The notes below the pieces were generated by a model. It was not told where the DNA came from, made no database searches, and worked only from the letters and a program-made list of their open reading frames with translations. Positions 26,300 to 34,885 of a DNA stretch of 41,683 bases are shown here, piece by piece (the stretch's first letter is position 1; every line of letters starts with the position of its first letter). The stretch comes from Sporosarcina psychrophila. GTDB lineage: Bacteria > Bacillota > Bacilli > Bacillales_A > Planococcaceae. The stretch lies in assembly GCA_020742515.1 (NCBI GenBank), contig DYWT01000288.1, positions 1 through 41,683 of the forward strand, read 5' to 3'. A program made the translations under genes and the position numbers.

Positions 26300-27058
26300 T
26301 TATCCTAACTTTTCGAACCATGTATCTTGCACTAATTTAAGAAGAAATTCGGTGATGCGTGGCATTTGACCAGTAAATAAAATCAAGCCCATAATAATCA
26401 TAATAATGGCTCCTGTTTTCATAATCACTTGACTATGGCGAACAATCCATTTGGTTGATCCAAGGAAAAAGGTCAGGATCAGAAATGGCAAGGCAAAACC
26501 GATGACATACATCACTGTATACAAAATACCTTGGCCCGGGTTACTTGCCGCCAAAAATAAAATGGATCCGAAGATCGGACCAATGCATGGTGTCCATCCA
26601 GCAGCAAACCCCATACCGACGAAAAAAGTGCCTAAATAGCCAACTGGCCTTTTTGAGGATTGGAAACGCTTTTCTTTCATTAAAGTTGGAATAGTGACCC
26701 AACCTCCAACAAAAAGCCCCATAACTATAATGAACACTCCGGCTAACCGCTGTATTAGTATTCCAGAATCACCTACTAATAACGTTTGAATCCATTGTCC
26801 TAAAAATGAAGCCCCGACACCCAAACTAATAAAGACAAGTGAAACACCTAACAAAAAGAACACAGAATGGCTTAATAATTTACTACGTATTTTCACGTCA
26901 TGATTTCCTTGCAATTCTTTAACACTAATCCCAGTTATATACGATAAATACGCGGGAAAAATCGGTAACACACAAGGCGATAAAAAAGATAGCGCACCCG
27001 CCCCTACTGCCAAAAACATTCCCACCACTAACATCGTATCTGCATCAATTCCGCCCAT
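26300..27058 (-). CDS. ccdA: CcdA-like thiol electron transporter (cytochrome c biogenesis)
   Basis: This 252-residue DsbD-gamma/CcdA family protein has six or seven membrane spans. The two conserved Cys that carry electrons across the membrane are visible: FLSPCVLPIFPAYLSYI (Cys29) and GWTPCIGPIFGSIL (about residue 157). It passes reducing power from cytoplasmic thioredoxin to outer-face thioredoxin-like proteins such as the ResA-like partner encoded next. AGAAGGTG lies before the ATG. Its start overlaps the upstream membrane protein gene by 14 bases. It is slightly longer than B. subtilis CcdA (about 235), with extra residues at both ends. Confidence 0.88.
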   Translation of the reverse strand: MGGIDADTMLVVGMFLAVGAGALSFLSPCVLPIFPAYLSYITGISVKELQGNHDVKIRSKLLSHSVFFLLGVSLVFISLGVGASFLGQWIQTLLVGDSGILIQRLAGVFIIVMGLFVGGWVTIPTLMKEKRFQSSKRPVGYLGTFFVGMGFAAGWTPCIGPIFGSILFLAASNPGQGILYTVMYVIGFALPFLILTFFLGSTKWIVRHSQVIMKTGAIIMIIMGLILFTGQMPRITEFLLKLVQDTWFEKLG

Positions 27059-27704
27059 TTACGACACCTTCTTTCTTTTTTAAAATGATTACTATCAAAC
27101 AAATCACTAAGATTAAACCCAAAAACCACGGAGCCATTGTATAACCGAATACCATCATAAACGGCATCACAAATGTCAATCCAAAAGTACCTAAAGACCA
27201 ACCAATTGCCATGATTATATTTAGCCTAAAGATTGTTACACGGGCATGAATGGCAACGAACGTAATTATCAGCACGGCAAGTAAGCCCATGTATTTAATT
27301 GAATATGTATTGTTATTCCATACAATTAGAATGAATTCATACAAGAATGATGTTATTAAAAACACATGTATAAAAGCATTTATAAATGGAGTAAGATCAA
27401 TCTTTTGTCGTTTGGACTTAATAGCAATTGTAAAAAAACTTAGGAACACGGCAATATAAAACGCATTCGAATTACTTGGGTATGCTAAAATTGCCAACGG
27501 ATCCTTTAAGAAGACAGAAAGATTTAACAGAATTTTACCCAGCCACATAAACAGGACAAAATTCGTAAGTTGCGATGCTAATTCACCCATATAAATTTTC
27601 TTTTTTGTTTTTGATAAATCGCCTATAAAATAAAAAGTGAAAAACCCCGTACTCAAACTTAAAACGATAATAGCAATTGACGTTTGTGCACTTGCCGTTA
27701 CCAT
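27045..27704 (-). CDS. Integral membrane protein of unknown function, in the ccdA operon
   Basis: This 219-residue protein has about seven hydrophobic segments (near 8-27, 42-62, 80-100, 108-128, 135-150, 158-180 and 188-210). It has short loops and no recognisable motif. Its basic C-terminus (KKKEGVVNGRN) overlaps the start of ccdA by 14 bases, so translation of the two is coupled. It is the first gene of the run: membrane protein, CcdA, ResA-like, regulator, kinase. The position suggests a partner in outer-face redox chemistry, such as a quinone or heme-handling component, but nothing in the sequence proves that. Confidence 0.75.
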   Translation of the reverse strand: MVTASAQTSIAIIVLSLSTGFFTFYFIGDLSKTKKKIYMGELASQLTNFVLFMWLGKILLNLSVFLKDPLAILAYPSNSNAFYIAVFLSFFTIAIKSKRQKIDLTPFINAFIHVFLITSFLYEFILIVWNNNTYSIKYMGLLAVLIITFVAIHARVTIFRLNIIMAIGWSLGTFGLTFVMPFMMVFGYTMAPWFLGLILVICLIVIILKKKEGVVNGRN

Positions 27705-27871
27705 AGATGTTCACCTCCCGCTCAAAAGCACCTGCACTTCATATTACTAAAGCTATATGAAGGTTTGATGAAAATCGAAATTCATTCGAAATATTTTTCG
27801 GTATTGAATACTAATGCTCTTTTACAATCTGGTTTCAATCTTTACAACAGACGGAACGAGTAGACGTAAAA

Positions 27872-27903
27872 ATTGCCTTTCGCATAAATTTACGAAAGGC
27901 AAT
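27872..27903. terminator. Terminator-like hairpin
   Basis: ATTGCCTTTCG pairs perfectly with CGAAAGGCAAT (11 bp, 10-base loop), with short T runs on both sides. It is 270 bases beyond the stop of the alpha/beta hydrolase gene on the minus strand. Confidence 0.65.
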
Positions 27904-28175
27904 ACTTTTGAATGACTATGATTCTTTCACTTGGAATTCTTTCTTCTCAATCTTCTTAACGAACAGTTAATGCTCCTTCTCAGACGCTATGAATGTTCAC
28001 TTCTAACTTCACATCGTACTGCTTTTTTTCTTAAGGTATGAATAAATAAAATCAATGGCGTGAATGTCTTGATAAATTGTCTTCATTTCATGCATGTTGA
28101 ATAGTTGACTCCCGCTATTGAATGTATCACTTCTGATGTAATTGTAAACTAATTATTTCATCAGAATGGAAGGGG
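27904..28175 (-). other. Probable small gene remnant between hydrolase and terminator
   Basis: On the minus strand, protein-like text appears from about 28107 (ATG at 28100; MHEMKTIYQDIHAIDFIYSY) but stops after 28 codons. Further pieces (KLEVNIHS, KKEFQVKE) lie in other frames and run up to the hairpin at 27872-27903. That pattern suggests a broken gene whose terminator survives. I cannot name it. Confidence 0.3.
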
Positions 28176-28916
28176 CTACTCCCTTAGCCAGTCATCTACT
28201 AGTTGATTGAATCCTTCTGGTTGAGCGAATGAGATGCCGTGCCCCACTTGCGGAATAACCACCAGTGATGATGTTGAATAGTACTCTGCAATCTTGACCG
28301 CTGATTTCCTCATAACCCCTTTCTCCTTTTCACCGACAGTTATCAATACCCGGGTAGTCGTTTCGATTTGTGTCCCCGGTAATCTGTAGGATAAGTTCTC
28401 CCGTAGCATTGCAATTAAAGTGCTGGATTTCATTTTCATGCTATCTTGGTAATATCTTTCGAAATAAAGGTCATCGATATATAATTGTTTCGCTTGTATT
28501 TTAGAAAATGCTCTATTTTTAATCAGAGGTGCGGTCAATCGGATTGATGGAGCAATAAACAAATTGGTAATTTTCATTGGTATAACAAGGGCACTATTAA
28601 TGAGAGCCCTGTTAACAAGATTCGGAGCTAGATTGAGAATTTCAAGCGTAATTTGAGCCCCTATGGAAAATCCCACTATGTTAACCGCTCGCCCATTCTT
28701 TTTTTCATTAATTAGTTCTATAATTTCCAGTGCATTTTCCATTATAGAAAAACTAGATTCTCCACCTCGGATCCCATGCCCTTGTAGTGTTGGAATCAAG
28801 CAATGATAATCGGTAAAATAGTCTACTTGCTTATCCCACATCCAACCGCTCACACCACCTCCATGCAAAAACACTAAAAGGGGGCCTTCCAGACAGCCCT
28901 GTTCGATATAATGCAT
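28176..28916 (-). CDS. Alpha/beta hydrolase
   Basis: This 246-residue cytoplasmic hydrolase of the classic alpha/beta fold has an oxyanion strand LVFLHGGGVSGWMW (about 14-27), the nucleophile elbow GFSIGAQ (Ser84) and a C-terminal catalytic His in VGHGISF (about 223). The acid residue is less clear (ITVGEKEKG near 190). The cap region (about 110-165) is helical and basic. Substrate unknown: relatives include haloperoxidase-like and ester hydrolases. It is a lone gene with no clear operon partner, lying between remnants and the lincosamide gene. Confidence 0.78.
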   Translation of the reverse strand: MHYIEQGCLEGPLLVFLHGGGVSGWMWDKQVDYFTDYHCLIPTLQGHGIRGGESSFSIMENALEIIELINEKKNGRAVNIVGFSIGAQITLEILNLAPNLVNRALINSALVIPMKITNLFIAPSIRLTAPLIKNRAFSKIQAKQLYIDDLYFERYYQDSMKMKSSTLIAMLRENLSYRLPGTQIETTTRVLITVGEKEKGVMRKSAVKIAEYYSTSSLVVIPQVGHGISFAQPEGFNQLVDDWLRE

Positions 28917-29129
28917 AACCAGATATACCTTCCCCTCTGTCGTTGACTTTGAAATGTATGTCTTTCATTGCTTAACTAGATTTCGTTAATAATACAGCAT
29001 TACTATAATTTCAAAACATTAAAATCAAGTGAAAAGTTTAATACTAGGATCCTTCTGGTTATCAAATTTTGAATACTTCATACTTAACTTTTTCACTAAA
29101 TTCAAAGCTTCTATCTTAAGTATATATAG

Positions 29130-29180
29130 AAGCGTCAAATAATGCCCACCTGAAAAACAGGTAGGCATTATTTGACGCTT
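29130..29180 (-). terminator. Long hairpin directly after the lincosamide nucleotidyltransferase gene
   Basis: 23-base arms with a single C-A mismatch (AAGCGTCAAATAATGCC.. pairing with ..GGCATTATTTGACGCTT) enclose an AAAAA loop. It starts 2 bases beyond the stop codon. There is little U tract after it, so it may protect the 3' end as well as terminate. Confidence 0.7.
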
Positions 29181-29182
29181 AC

Positions 29183-29965
29183 TTAGAAACTGTCCATTGC
29201 ATGAGATCGCAACTTTTTTAAGAAAGCTAGATCAATGTCAAATTTATAATCGGTAGCAAGTTTCCGAATTAAATTCTCGACAACATACAATGCATTCAAA
29301 TAGGCGCTATTCAACTCTACTTCATTTAATTTAGAAGTAATTGAAGCATATTCTTTATATGCTTTTACTGACAAATCGACCTCTAAGTTTTTAGTGGAAT
29401 TCAGCCAACGTTCTACTGTTTTTTCACGGATTCTAATCAGGCTTAACACATACCGCTGAACGTGTGACAGGCATTCCAGCGAACGTGCAAGTTCTCCTCT
29501 ATTTAAAACGTTAACACCCATTAGCCAAGCGTTAACGAAATTATTAAAAGCAAAATCCACATTATCGTCAGTCATTCTATCAGGTCCATCGCCCTTTAGA
29601 AAATCCAAACATGCTGTTAATTTACCAGTTATATCATAAAGAAACATGGATTCTATGTCAGGAAAAACTCCTGTATTTTTAAATGACTTTATAACCTCAA
29701 TGTTAGATTCAGCGAGAAAATGAAATTCGCCTCTGACTAAATTTGAAAAAACGACAACTTCAGTACCGAAGTCATTTAAGAAAAGTAAATCATAGGGTGC
29801 AATATCGCTAATCCAGTTAGATGAACTGAAATCTTGAAGTTCCTCATTTTTTAGAAAGATATAGAACTCAACATCAGAGTATTGGTCTCCTTCACCTTTT
29901 GTAAAAGACCCATACATCATACAAGCTGAAATACTAGGATGACTCTCACACTTCTCTTTAATCAT
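29183..29965 (-). CDS. Lincosamide nucleotidyltransferase, Lnu(B)-like, with an N-terminal frameshift
   Basis: This 260-residue protein matches the Lnu(B)/Lnu(F) group as I know it: ACMMYGSFTKGEGDQYSDVEFY contains the nucleotidyltransferase motif G-S-x(n)-D-x-E/D. It is followed by SSNWISDIAPYD, GTEVVVFSNLVRGEFHFL and a helical C-terminal half (WLMGVNVLNRGELARSLE). The enzyme adds a nucleotide to lincomycin and clindamycin. The original start appears to be ATG 29993, preceded by AGGAGG, giving MLLQEKLIK. One extra A in the run near 29966-29971 then breaks the frame. The ATG at 29965 lacks about nine residues and a well-placed ribosome site, though AGGAAAAG lies about 12 bases upstream. Whether active protein is made is uncertain. 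Confidence 0.8.
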   Translation of the reverse strand: MIKEKCESHPSISACMMYGSFTKGEGDQYSDVEFYIFLKNEELQDFSSSNWISDIAPYDLLFLNDFGTEVVVFSNLVRGEFHFLAESNIEVIKSFKNTGVFPDIESMFLYDITGKLTACLDFLKGDGPDRMTDDNVDFAFNNFVNAWLMGVNVLNRGELARSLECLSHVQRYVLSLIRIREKTVERWLNSTKNLEVDLSVKAYKEYASITSKLNEVELNSAYLNALYVVENLIRKLATDYKFDIDLAFLKKLRSHAMDSF

Positions 29966-30138
29966 TTTTTATTAACTTTTCCTGTAGTAGCATAAATAAA
30001 ACATCCTCCTATTTTTGATTTAAAGGGAAGTTTTTATTTCTACTACCGGACAACATGAAGAACACATATCAAATTCTCCTTTCACTTACATCATTTCAAT
30101 AGTTTCAATACTCTTCTTAAAATCAAGTACAACACATC

Positions 30139-30420
30139 TTATTTACCTAAACACACACTACCAGAACACGTTCTTTTACCTCCATCCCAATGATTGGTAT
30201 CAGAATAATTGAGTTGTTTTGATGCGCGCCATTGAGCTATTCCCACACTTACACCAAGGAATATTGAACCTAAAAGCGTAAACATCTTACCCCGTTGGAG
30301 AAACGAATCAATGATTGTTTGTTTTGAATCATCAGGATTATATAAGATATTGATTATTTTCCCAATCTCGATCCCGGGTGTTTGAGCCGTAGAAGAAGTT
30401 TTATATTTGGATTCCCAAAA
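30139..30420 (-). pseudogene. Remnant of a DUF3592 membrane protein gene
   Basis: An open frame of 93 codons without a start reads ...GIEIGKIINILYNPDDSKQ, then TIIDSFL and a hydrophobic span (MFTLLGSIFLGVSVGIA), ending RTCSGSVCLGK. This is the second half of a DUF3592 protein, where a beta domain with VxYNPxDP is followed by a membrane span. A TGA stands directly upstream of the frame and the N-terminal half is not in frame beyond it. The 30421-30520 stretch may hold its eroded start. Confidence 0.6.
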
Positions 30421-30534
30421 TCAAGAGAACAGTAATCCTTTAACAAAAAACCACAGGTATCGCATTGGTATAATTATAAATAAAAACCAAATAGATCAGT
30501 GAAATATATGGCAAATAGCTCTTATAATTTTTCA

Positions 30535-30585
30535 TTGACAACCCATCAAAGAGAATATACATTAAAGATAATGATTATCATTATC
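30535..30585 (+). promoter_or_regulatory. Fur-controlled promoter of the siderophore importer
   Basis: TTGACA (30535-30540) and TACATT (30558-30563) lie 17 bases apart. The start of transcription would be near 30570, inside the 19-base Fur box GATAATGATTATCATTATC (30567-30585). That box differs from the classic palindrome at one centre position. Iron-bound Fur would block RNA polymerase here. Confidence 0.85.
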
Positions 30586-30728
30586 AATTAGGAAAAGGAG
30601 ACAAAAAACTTCATTCTCTTGTTGCTGATTCTCTGATCATGATCAGCGCCTGTGTGGAAGACATGTCGGAAGAAAAACTCAATCTCACCAGCATTGGAGC
30701 GGAAAGTAAAAAACTCAAAAAGCAATAA
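30586..30728 (+). other. Leader with a headless reading frame between the Fur box and the first importer gene
   Basis: A plus-strand frame open from about 30528 to the TAA at 30726-30728 encodes KKLHSLVADSLIMISACVE followed by DMSEEKLNLTSIGAESKK. It has no start codon in a usable place. AAAAGGAG at 30593-30600 has no start after it. It looks like the C-terminal end of a gene left behind by a deletion. The piece is not recognised. Confidence 0.4.
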
Positions 30729-30758
30729 TTAAAAATACAGTTTATGATAAGGATGGTT

Positions 30759-31847
30759 ATGAAAATGAATACAAAGCTAAAAATCTCATTAAAAGCATTA
30801 CTAATTTCGGCAATGGCTATGATACTACTAGTTGGTTGTTCAGGTCAGAAATCAAGTTCAACACCTGATTCATCATCGGTAAATACCGAAACATCTAAAA
30901 CAGAAAAACCTGCTTCCCAAGATGGAAATTCTGAATTTCCGATCGTCATCAAGCATGCATTTGGCGAAACTGAAATTGCAAGCAAGCCTGAACGAGTTGT
31001 TACAGTTCAATGGGCTAATCATGATGTTGTTCTCGCTCTCGGAGTTGTACCTGTAGGCTTCTCAGCGGCTAATTATGGGGTTCAGGATGACAGCGGACTT
31101 TTGCCTTGGACAGCTAAAAAACTCGAGGAACTCGGCGCAGATGAACCTAATATCTTCCAGGATACCGATGGTCTTGATTTTGAGGCTATTTCAGATGCAA
31201 ACCCTGATGTAATTCTTGCAGCATACTCGGGTATAACACAGGAAGACTATGATGTTCTTAGTAAAATTGCTCCGGTTGTGGCCTATCAGGACGCTCCTTG
31301 GGCAACTGAATGGCGTGAGCAAGTGATTTTAAATTCAACAGGTATGGGAATGAAAACAGAAGGCGAACAACTTATTAAGGATACTGAGAAACTAATTGAG
31401 GAGGAATCAAGTAAATACCCTGAGATGGAAGGCAAAAAAGTTGCCTGGGTCAACTTCTCGGCTAAAGATATGTCTAAACTCCATCTTTATACACCAGCAG
31501 ACCCTCGCGGTGCATTTTTGATTGAACTAGGTATGGAATATCATGAAAGTATCACGAAACAGATTACCGACCCTACAAGTTACTCATTGAACTTAAGCGC
31601 TGAAAATGCTGACATCCTTAACGATGCTGATATCTTAATTGGGTATGGTGATGAAAGCCTATATGAAGCCGTTAAAGCTGATCCTCTACTTGGTAAAATT
31701 CCAGCTATTCAGAGAGGTTCTGTAGTGTTCATTGGTAACGATACACCTTTAGCTGCTTCTGGAAACCCAAATCCACTTGCGATATCTTATACGATTGATG
31801 AATACCTTGAATTAATAGGGGGAGCCATTAAGAAGTTAAATGAATAG
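30759..31847 (+). CDS. Iron-siderophore ABC transporter binding lipoprotein
   Basis: This binding protein of about 362 residues has a lipoprotein signal ending in LLVGC. A Ser/Thr-rich linker follows, then a TroA/FecB-type Peripla_BP_2 domain. The domain starts with FPIVIKHAFGETEIASKPERVV and has LDFEAISDANPDVILAAYSG, the usual mid-domain long helix, and GSVVFIGNDTPL near the end. It captures ferric siderophores outside the membrane, with relatives such as YfiY and FhuD types. I start at ATG 30759 because AAGGA lies 5 bases before it; in-frame ATGs at 30744 and 30768 are alternatives. The stop overlaps the first permease gene by 8 bases. Confidence 0.9.
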   Translation: MKMNTKLKISLKALLISAMAMILLVGCSGQKSSSTPDSSSVNTETSKTEKPASQDGNSEFPIVIKHAFGETEIASKPERVVTVQWANHDVVLALGVVPVGFSAANYGVQDDSGLLPWTAKKLEELGADEPNIFQDTDGLDFEAISDANPDVILAAYSGITQEDYDVLSKIAPVVAYQDAPWATEWREQVILNSTGMGMKTEGEQLIKDTEKLIEEESSKYPEMEGKKVAWVNFSAKDMSKLHLYTPADPRGAFLIELGMEYHESITKQITDPTSYSLNLSAENADILNDADILIGYGDESLYEAVKADPLLGKIPAIQRGSVVFIGNDTPLAASGNPNPLAISYTIDEYLELIGGAIKKLNE

Positions 31848-32880
31848 TTTATCGGTTTCAAAATTAAAAAAACCAAGCTTACATATTCCGAGGAATTTTA
31901 TCACGGTTCTAGTGATTTGTTTTGTCTTGCTCGGCTTGTGCATATTTGCATCCCTGGCTTTAGGTTCTCGAATGGTGGGATTAAATGAAGTGATGGACGG
32001 TTTATTTCACCCAGATGTAAACTCCTATGAAGCAAATGTGGTTCGAAAGAGGATTTCACGAACAGTTTTCAGTTTACTTTGTGGTGCAGCACTCGGAGTT
32101 TCCGGAGCGCTTATGCAAGCGGTCACTCGCAACCCGATTGCAGACCCGAGTATACTGGGAGTTAATACAGGTGCATCATTGTTTGTTGTTTGCGGAATTG
32201 CGTTCTTCAACATAAGTAGCGCAAATCAATATATATGGCTTGCTTTAGCTGGGGCTTCGGTTACTGCTGTTTTCGTATTTGGAATTGGCTCTATGGGGCG
32301 TAGTGGCGCCACACCCATTAAGCTTGTTTTGGCGGGAGCCGCCACAAGTGCCGCCCTTTCTTCTCTAGTCATCGCAATAATGATTCCACGTTCTCATGTC
32401 ATGGATCAATTCAGGTTTTGGCAAGTCGGAAGTGTTGGATCAGCAAACTGGAGCGCTATTACGACTTTCACCCCGTTTTTGATAATTGGAATACTGATAG
32501 CTATTATTTCTGCACCAGCACTAAATGCACTGGCGCTGGGAGACGATGTTGCAACCGGACTCGGCGTTAAAACAGGAATACTGAGGCTTGTTGCAGCTCT
32601 TGGGGCCGTTCTTTTGTGCGGCTCAGCTACTGCCCTGGCAGGTCCAATTGGCTTTGTTGGGCTTTTATCAACCCACGTCATGCGCCTTATTCTTGGCCCT
32701 GACCTGCGTTTTGTTATACCGATGTCTGCTATTTCAGGAGCCATCATTTTGACTGTATCAGATGTAAGCGGCAGGCTCATCGGTAGCCCTGGAGAGCTTG
32801 AAGTCGGTGTAGTTACAGCATTTATAGGAGCACCGATACTAATACTATTAGCTATGAAATCGAAAGTGCGGTCATTATGA
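31840..32880 (+). CDS. Ferric siderophore ABC permease (FecCD family), first subunit
   Basis: This 346-residue FecCD/BtuC-type permease has about nine or ten spans. Family motifs are RKRISRTVFSLLCGAALGVSG, then MQAVTRNPIADPSILGVN, then FWQVGSVGSANW in the middle, and the coupling-loop region TALAGPIGFVGLLSTHVMRL. It pairs with the second permease to form the channel for ferric siderophore. It overlaps the binding protein gene by 8 bases and the next permease by 4 bases (ATGA), so the four genes are translated as one unit under the Fur promoter. Confidence 0.93.
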   Translation: MNSLSVSKLKKPSLHIPRNFITVLVICFVLLGLCIFASLALGSRMVGLNEVMDGLFHPDVNSYEANVVRKRISRTVFSLLCGAALGVSGALMQAVTRNPIADPSILGVNTGASLFVVCGIAFFNISSANQYIWLALAGASVTAVFVFGIGSMGRSGATPIKLVLAGAATSAALSSLVIAIMIPRSHVMDQFRFWQVGSVGSANWSAITTFTPFLIIGILIAIISAPALNALALGDDVATGLGVKTGILRLVAALGAVLLCGSATALAGPIGFVGLLSTHVMRLILGPDLRFVIPMSAISGAIILTVSDVSGRLIGSPGELEVGVVTAFIGAPILILLAMKSKVRSL

Positions 32881-33908
32881 AAAATGAATCTGTTAAGTTT
32901 ATTATGGCGGGCAGACGTCAAAGACACCGTCGATGGATACTTGTTACCGGCTCCCTGGCAGCACTTGCATTCATTCTTTGCTGTGCGATGCTTTTACTGG
33001 GGAACACCATCTATCCCGTAATAGATGTAATCCGAGTACTTTCTGGAGAAGAACTCCAAGGTGCTTCTTTTGCCATTAATACCATACGTCTACCAAGAAT
33101 GTTGGCAGGTCTTTTCGCTGGATTCGCTTTCGGAATTGCCGGAAACACCTTTCAGACTATGTTGCGCAATCCCCTAGCTAACCCGAATGTAATCGGTATT
33201 ACTAGCGGCTCGAGCGCAGCGGCTGTTTTTTGTATAGTCATACTTCATACTAGCGGAGCTGTTGTTTCCATTGCTTCCGTGATTGCTGGCCTTGCTACTG
33301 TAATACTAATTTACATATTATCTAGGGGAAAGTCATTTTCAATCGGGAGATTAATTCTTATCGGAATAGGCATACAAGCCATGCTTGGCGCTTTGATATC
33401 CTATCTTTTGCTGATCGGTGCAGAACAAGATCTCCCCGCAGCGTTCAGATGGCTCAGCGGTAGCCTCAATGGCTCACAAATGCACGAACTTCCGCCTTTG
33501 ATACTATCAGTTTTCATCTTTACGCCTATTATTATAGTGCTAGGAAAACACCTAAGTATATTGGAACTTGGAGAACAGTCGGCCACTTCTCTCGGAGTGA
33601 ACACGGACAAGACAAGAATTGTGCTTATTTTTAGTTCCGTTTGCATGATTTCTCTTGCTACTGCTACCACGGGTCCAATAGCATTTGTCTCCTTCCTCTC
33701 CGGACCAATTGCAAAAAGACTAGTCGGAGTTGGCTTCTCAAGCGCAATTCCCGCAGGTCTTGTTGGCGTTAATTTAGTTTTGGCGGCAGATCTAATCGGA
33801 CAATTTGCTTTTGTGGCCAGATACCCTGTGGGCGTCATAACAGGAATACTCGGAGCGCCGTATCTGATCTTCTTGCTAATCCGAATGAATCGAAGGGGAG
33901 AATTATAA
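32877..33908 (+). CDS. Ferric siderophore ABC permease (FecCD family), second subunit
   Basis: This 343-residue permease is paralogous to the preceding one: INTIRLPRMLAGLFAGFAFGIAG, then FQTMLRNPLANPNVIGI, then FRWLSGSLNGSQ, and TATTGPIAFVSFLSGPIAKRL in the coupling region. The N-terminus is basic (MAGRRQRHRRW, inside the first 20 residues), as usual for the second subunit. Starts overlap on both sides (4 bases with the first permease; 1 base with the ATPase gene), indicating equal production of the subunits. Confidence 0.93.
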   Translation: MKNESVKFIMAGRRQRHRRWILVTGSLAALAFILCCAMLLLGNTIYPVIDVIRVLSGEELQGASFAINTIRLPRMLAGLFAGFAFGIAGNTFQTMLRNPLANPNVIGITSGSSAAAVFCIVILHTSGAVVSIASVIAGLATVILIYILSRGKSFSIGRLILIGIGIQAMLGALISYLLLIGAEQDLPAAFRWLSGSLNGSQMHELPPLILSVFIFTPIIIVLGKHLSILELGEQSATSLGVNTDKTRIVLIFSSVCMISLATATTGPIAFVSFLSGPIAKRLVGVGFSSAIPAGLVGVNLVLAADLIGQFAFVARYPVGVITGILGAPYLIFLLIRMNRRGEL

Positions 33909-34723
33909 TGAAACCGACACATATTTTTCAAGCCGAAGAAATAGTAGCGGGCTATGATAATAAAACGATCATCCACGGAGTCAGCCTTATTATCCCAAGT
34001 AATAAAATAAGCGTTATTATTGGAGCAAATGCCTGCGGAAAGTCTACGCTTCTTAAAACACTATCAAGGCTTATAAAGCCTACGTCTGGAAAAATCACTC
34101 TTGACGGAAGACCCATCAGCAAAATCCCATCAAAACAATTAGCTCGTGTTTTGGGACTGCTACCGCAATCCCCCATTGTTCCAGAAGGAATTTCTGTCGC
34201 TGATTTGGTTGGACGCGGAAGATTTCCGCACCAATCATTGCTCAGCGGTTGGACAAAAAAGGATTATGATGCAGTCGCCGAAGCTATGAGTATTATGGAT
34301 ATAACTGAGCTTGCAAATAATGATATTGACGAGCTTTCTGGCGGTCAAAGACAGCGTGTCTGGATCGCAATGGCTCTGGCTCAACAAACAGATATTTTAT
34401 TTCTTGATGAACCAACAACCTTTTTAGATATCACATATCAAGTCGAAATTCTTGACCTACTCACAGACCTTAACCGAAAGCATGGAACTACGATTGTAAT
34501 GGTTCTTCATGATATAAACTTGTCCGCGCGCTATGCAGACTATATTTTTGCACTTCGTAAAGGAAAGCTTATAGTTGAGGGTGAGCCATCAAAGGTTATT
34601 ACAAGCTCATTAGTTAAAGACATATTCGGCCTCGATTGTATGGTGATAAAAGACCCTGTTTCAGGCTCTCCTTTTGCTATACCAAAAGGACGTTATCATG
34701 TTAATAATGAATGTACTCCTTAA
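33908..34723 (+). CDS. Ferric siderophore ABC ATPase (FecE/FhuC-like)
   Basis: This 271-residue ATPase has Walker A GANACGKSTLLKTL, Q-loop GLLPQSPIVPEG, signature ELSGGQRQRVWIAMAL, Walker B ILFLDEPTTFLD and switch His in VLHDINLSARYAD. The order and spacing fit FecE, FhuC and YusV. It energises the two FecCD permeases. It begins at the last base of the preceding gene. About 80 bases after it, a large hairpin with a T run (34804-34885) probably ends the operon. No siderophore biosynthesis genes are present in the window, so the siderophore may be taken from other organisms or made elsewhere. Confidence 0.94.
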   Translation: MKPTHIFQAEEIVAGYDNKTIIHGVSLIIPSNKISVIIGANACGKSTLLKTLSRLIKPTSGKITLDGRPISKIPSKQLARVLGLLPQSPIVPEGISVADLVGRGRFPHQSLLSGWTKKDYDAVAEAMSIMDITELANNDIDELSGGQRQRVWIAMALAQQTDILFLDEPTTFLDITYQVEILDLLTDLNRKHGTTIVMVLHDINLSARYADYIFALRKGKLIVEGEPSKVITSSLVKDIFGLDCMVIKDPVSGSPFAIPKGRYHVNNECTP

Positions 34724-34803
34724 ATGACCCAAACAGTGAATCAAACTAAACTATTTTATTTAAGCATTCATCATTGCGCTTATGTGCACATTCACTTTAG
34801 GCA

Positions 34804-34885
34804 TTGCCAGCATTCCTTTCGACCTCCACTGCTTTGATTCGAAACCAATACAGTAGAGGATTTTGAAAGGCTGGCAAGCTTTTTT
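34804..34885 (+). terminator. Large bulged hairpin with T run after the siderophore operon
   Basis: Nested arms TTGCCAG/CTGGCAA, CCTTTC/GAAAGG and CCACTG/CAGTAG form a stem of about 35 bases around a loop near 34830-34850, followed by TTTTTT on the plus strand. It serves as terminator for the importer operon. The unusual length suggests it could also derive from a small mobile repeat. Confidence 0.6.

Noticed and set aside
32406-33976. Long minus-strand frames opposite the siderophore permeases
   Set aside because: They are shadows of the FecCD genes; their composition is driven by hydrophobic codons on the other strand.
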